Source of the DNA: Methanoculleus formosensis
Lineage (GTDB): Archaea; Halobacteriota; Methanomicrobia; Methanomicrobiales; Methanoculleaceae
NCBI RefSeq assembly: GCF_025384765.1
Contig: NZ_VHLL01000007.1
Coordinates: forward strand, 43,195-107,194
Direction of reading: 5' to 3'
DNA: 64,000 bases
Made by a program: the position numbers and the translations under genes. The notes beneath the pieces were generated by a model. It was not told the DNA's origin. It saw nothing but the letters and a program-made list of their open reading frames with translations, and did no database searches. The first letter of the stretch is position 1. The number at the start of each line of letters is the position of its first letter. This document shows positions 62,264 through 64,000 of this stretch, one piece after another.

Positions 62264-62400
62264 AGTTACCTGCCTATGATCTGGGAGGGAGGCCTTAAGA
62301 AATATATAGAACACCGGAGAGTTGCAGCTCGATCCAGAACCGCTTCTCCGCCACACCGGAGATTCCACTGACGATACTGGCCCCGGACACCGCCCCGGCA

Positions 62401-63687
62401 CTACCGGACGAACCCGCTCCTCCCGGCATACCGGGCCGTATCCCCGGCCGCCTCCTCGATCCGGATGAGCTGGTTGTACTTCTCCACCCGCTCGCCCCGT
62501 GCCGGGGCCCCGGTCTTGAGGTGGCCGGTCTGCATCGCGACGGTGAAGTCGGCGATGAACGTGTCGACGGTCTCGCCGCTCCGGTGGGAGACCATCGCAC
62601 CCCAGTGCTGCTGCTGCGCGAGATGCACCGCGGCGATCGTCTCGGTCACCGTTCCGATCTGGTTGGGCTTGATCAGGACGGCGTTGGCGGCCCCCTTCCG
62701 GATACCCATATCGATCCGGTCGACTTTCGTGACGAAGAGGTCGTCGCCGACGAGTTCCACCCGATCCCCGAGTGCCTTTGTCAGCAGCCGCCAGCCGTCC
62801 CAGTCGTCCTCGGCAAGGCCGTCCTCGATGACGATGACCGGGTATGCCGCAGTGAGGTCGCGGTACCGGTCCACCATCTCGGCGGCGGTCAGGGTCAACC
62901 CTTCTGTCCGGAGGCTGTAGACGTCGTTCGAGTAGAACGCACTCGATGCCGGGTCGAGGGCGATCCCGATCTCCCGACCGGGCGCATACCCGGCCCGTTC
63001 GATCGCCTCCACGATCAGGTCGAGCGGCTCGGTGTTCGTGGAGACTGCGGGGGCAAACCCGCCTTCGTCGCCGCCGCCGGTCGTGTAGCCCCGCGCCTTG
63101 AGGATATCTTTGAGCGCATGGTAGGTCTCGCTCCCCCACCGGACCGCTTCCGCGACGCTCGGAGCGCCGTAGGGGGCGATCATGTACTCCTGGAAATCCG
63201 GCCCCTGCCAGCCGGCATGAACCCCGCCGTTGAGGATGTTCATCATCGGGACGGGCAGGAGCGGCTTCAACGGGTCTCCCAGGTACTCCCAGAGCCAGAG
63301 ACCCTCCGCGGCGGCGGCTGCCCGGGCGACGGCCATGGAGACCGCAAGCGTGGCGTTTGCGCCGAGGTTTCGTTTGTTCGGCGTTCCGTCGAGATCGATG
63401 AGGGCTTCGTCCACCGCCGCCTGTTCGCGGGCGTCCATGCCCTGCAGGGTGACGGCGACCTCGCCGTTGACCCGGGCAACGGGGCGCTGCACCCCTTTGC
63501 CGCCGTATCGGTCCTTTACGCCGTCGCGGAGTTCGACGGCCTCGTGTTTTCCGGTCGATGCCCCGGACGGGGTCGCAGCACGCCCGGACGCCCCGCCGGC
63601 GAGTATTACATCCGCTTCGACGGTCGGGTTCCCCCTTGAGTCCAGTATCTCGCGGGCATGGATGGATCGTATCCTCGTATCGGTCAT
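62401..63687 (-). CDS. eno: Enolase
   Basis: 428-residue phosphopyruvate hydratase of glycolysis/gluconeogenesis, cytoplasmic. Substrate and metal sites: GASTGKHEAVEL, PDFQEYMIAP, VIEDGLAEDDWDGW, DDLFVTK, VLIKPNQIGTVTE with catalytic Lys, and SHRSGET. Length is normal and the start ATG 63687 fits the family beginning (TRIRSIHAREILDSRGNPT). The G/C-rich sequence leaves long open frames on other strands, which are shadows. Confidence 0.97.
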   Translation of the reverse strand: MTDTRIRSIHAREILDSRGNPTVEADVILAGGASGRAATPSGASTGKHEAVELRDGVKDRYGGKGVQRPVARVNGEVAVTLQGMDAREQAAVDEALIDLDGTPNKRNLGANATLAVSMAVARAAAAAEGLWLWEYLGDPLKPLLPVPMMNILNGGVHAGWQGPDFQEYMIAPYGAPSVAEAVRWGSETYHALKDILKARGYTTGGGDEGGFAPAVSTNTEPLDLIVEAIERAGYAPGREIGIALDPASSAFYSNDVYSLRTEGLTLTAAEMVDRYRDLTAAYPVIVIEDGLAEDDWDGWRLLTKALGDRVELVGDDLFVTKVDRIDMGIRKGAANAVLIKPNQIGTVTETIAAVHLAQQQHWGAMVSHRSGETVDTFIADFTVAMQTGHLKTGAPARGERVEKYNQLIRIEEAAGDTARYAGRSGFVR

Positions 63688-64000
63688 GCTCGATGCGGGA
63701 GGGGAGCGGGCGTGAAAAAGGTATCGACAGCGGCGGGGTCGCGCGGGCGGTGGCGGTAGTATGGGCCGTCTTCCTATCGCTCTCCAGAGATGAACTCAAT
63801 TTCCAGATCTCGCGGGACACTAGACAGATTCAGCATCTACCAGTCAGTGTGGCAGCCATTATGCCGGAAGCAGGAAAGCAGTGCGACCAACCAATAGATC
63901 CTTTCGGGGTCTTGATGGGCTGCTGATCAGGTCGCCATCTGAAGAAGTTGTCCCATAACACCGTTACCGGGAGGGGGACACCCCCTCCCGGACCCTCCCC
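63688..64000. other. Gap at window end with a strong hairpin
   Basis: No gene recognised. The last 35 bases contain a perfect 11-bp stem CCGGGAGGGGG / CCCCCTCCCGG with loop ACA (63967-63991), similar in style to the hairpin at 60247-60273 and to the dispersed repeat family; it may be the start of another copy cut by the window end. Confidence 0.5.

Noticed and set aside
61076..63820. A continuous 914-codon minus-strand frame spanning antiporter and the enolase region
   Set aside because: The upper two thirds is a wrong frame of the enolase gene (Arg/Gly-rich nonsense). Only the part from 62263 downward is a real protein; the frame is open because of GC-rich codons.
63780..63960. Transposase remnant or small RNA at the window end
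   Set aside because: No conserved catalytic motif or stable structure could be recognised apart from the terminal hairpin, so no call is made.

Overview
The window is chromosomal DNA from a GC-rich methanogenic euryarchaeon, most likely a Methanoculleus-like member of the Methanomicrobiales. The evidence is archaeal replication proteins (RFC large subunit, family B DNA polymerase, TopA), archaeal-type ThrRS with its own N-terminal editing domain, geranylgeranylglyceryl phosphate synthase (archaeal ether lipids), archaemetzincin, UPF0146, an XPD-like Fe-S helicase, TATA-box promoters with leaderless starts, and tRNA-Ile without an encoded CCA end. Species level is inference. No CRISPR array, rRNA, complete insertion sequence or prophage was found.

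Layout. 0-7 kb: 3' end of rfcL, UPF0146 and archaemetzincin (divergent), a Usp/ion-permease/Usp operon, and a cytosine deaminase/membrane-anchored acetolactate decarboxylase pair. 7-15 kb: HEAT-repeat protein, the NAD operon nadX-nadA-nadC, a CDKAL1-type tRNA methylthiotransferase, and a DtxR-type regulator followed by a ZnuABC-type metal importer. 15-28 kb: serS, a PAS/GAF one-component regulator divergent from a beta-lactamase-fold lipoprotein, an ABC-2 exporter, an NCS2 nucleobase permease, tRNA-Ile(GAU), iorAB, and a polymer-forming-domain membrane protein. 28-45 kb: DNA polymerase B overlapping a malate dehydrogenase, pyrD-pyrK, a secreted beta-propeller, mobA and panE homologues, ogt overlapping an XPD-like helicase, a DUF5654-like protein, two tandem corA genes (the first broken by an in-frame TAG), and purB. 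45.8-49.2 kb is an accessory, partly decayed island with membrane-protein and CobN remnants, a lower-GC six-cysteine protein and a PGF-CTERM propeller protein. 49-60 kb: a dense operon-like block: asparagine-synthase-like gene, gatC-gatA-gatB, topA, GGGP synthase, trmJ, dcd, thrS. 60-64 kb: a ferritin-like protein, a CPA2 antiporter and enolase.

The strongest oddities are (1) an amber codon replacing a conserved glutamine in corA-1, where the adjacent paralogue keeps Gln; (2) a methylthiotransferase whose only sensible start, judged by Shine-Dalgarno spacing and the conserved Cys motif, is an ATC codon; (3) a dispersed, hairpin-rich GC repeat family found only between genes; and (4) the low-GC six-cysteine gene translationally coupled to a surface propeller inside the decayed island. 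No large new multi-gene defence or metabolic system was recognised.
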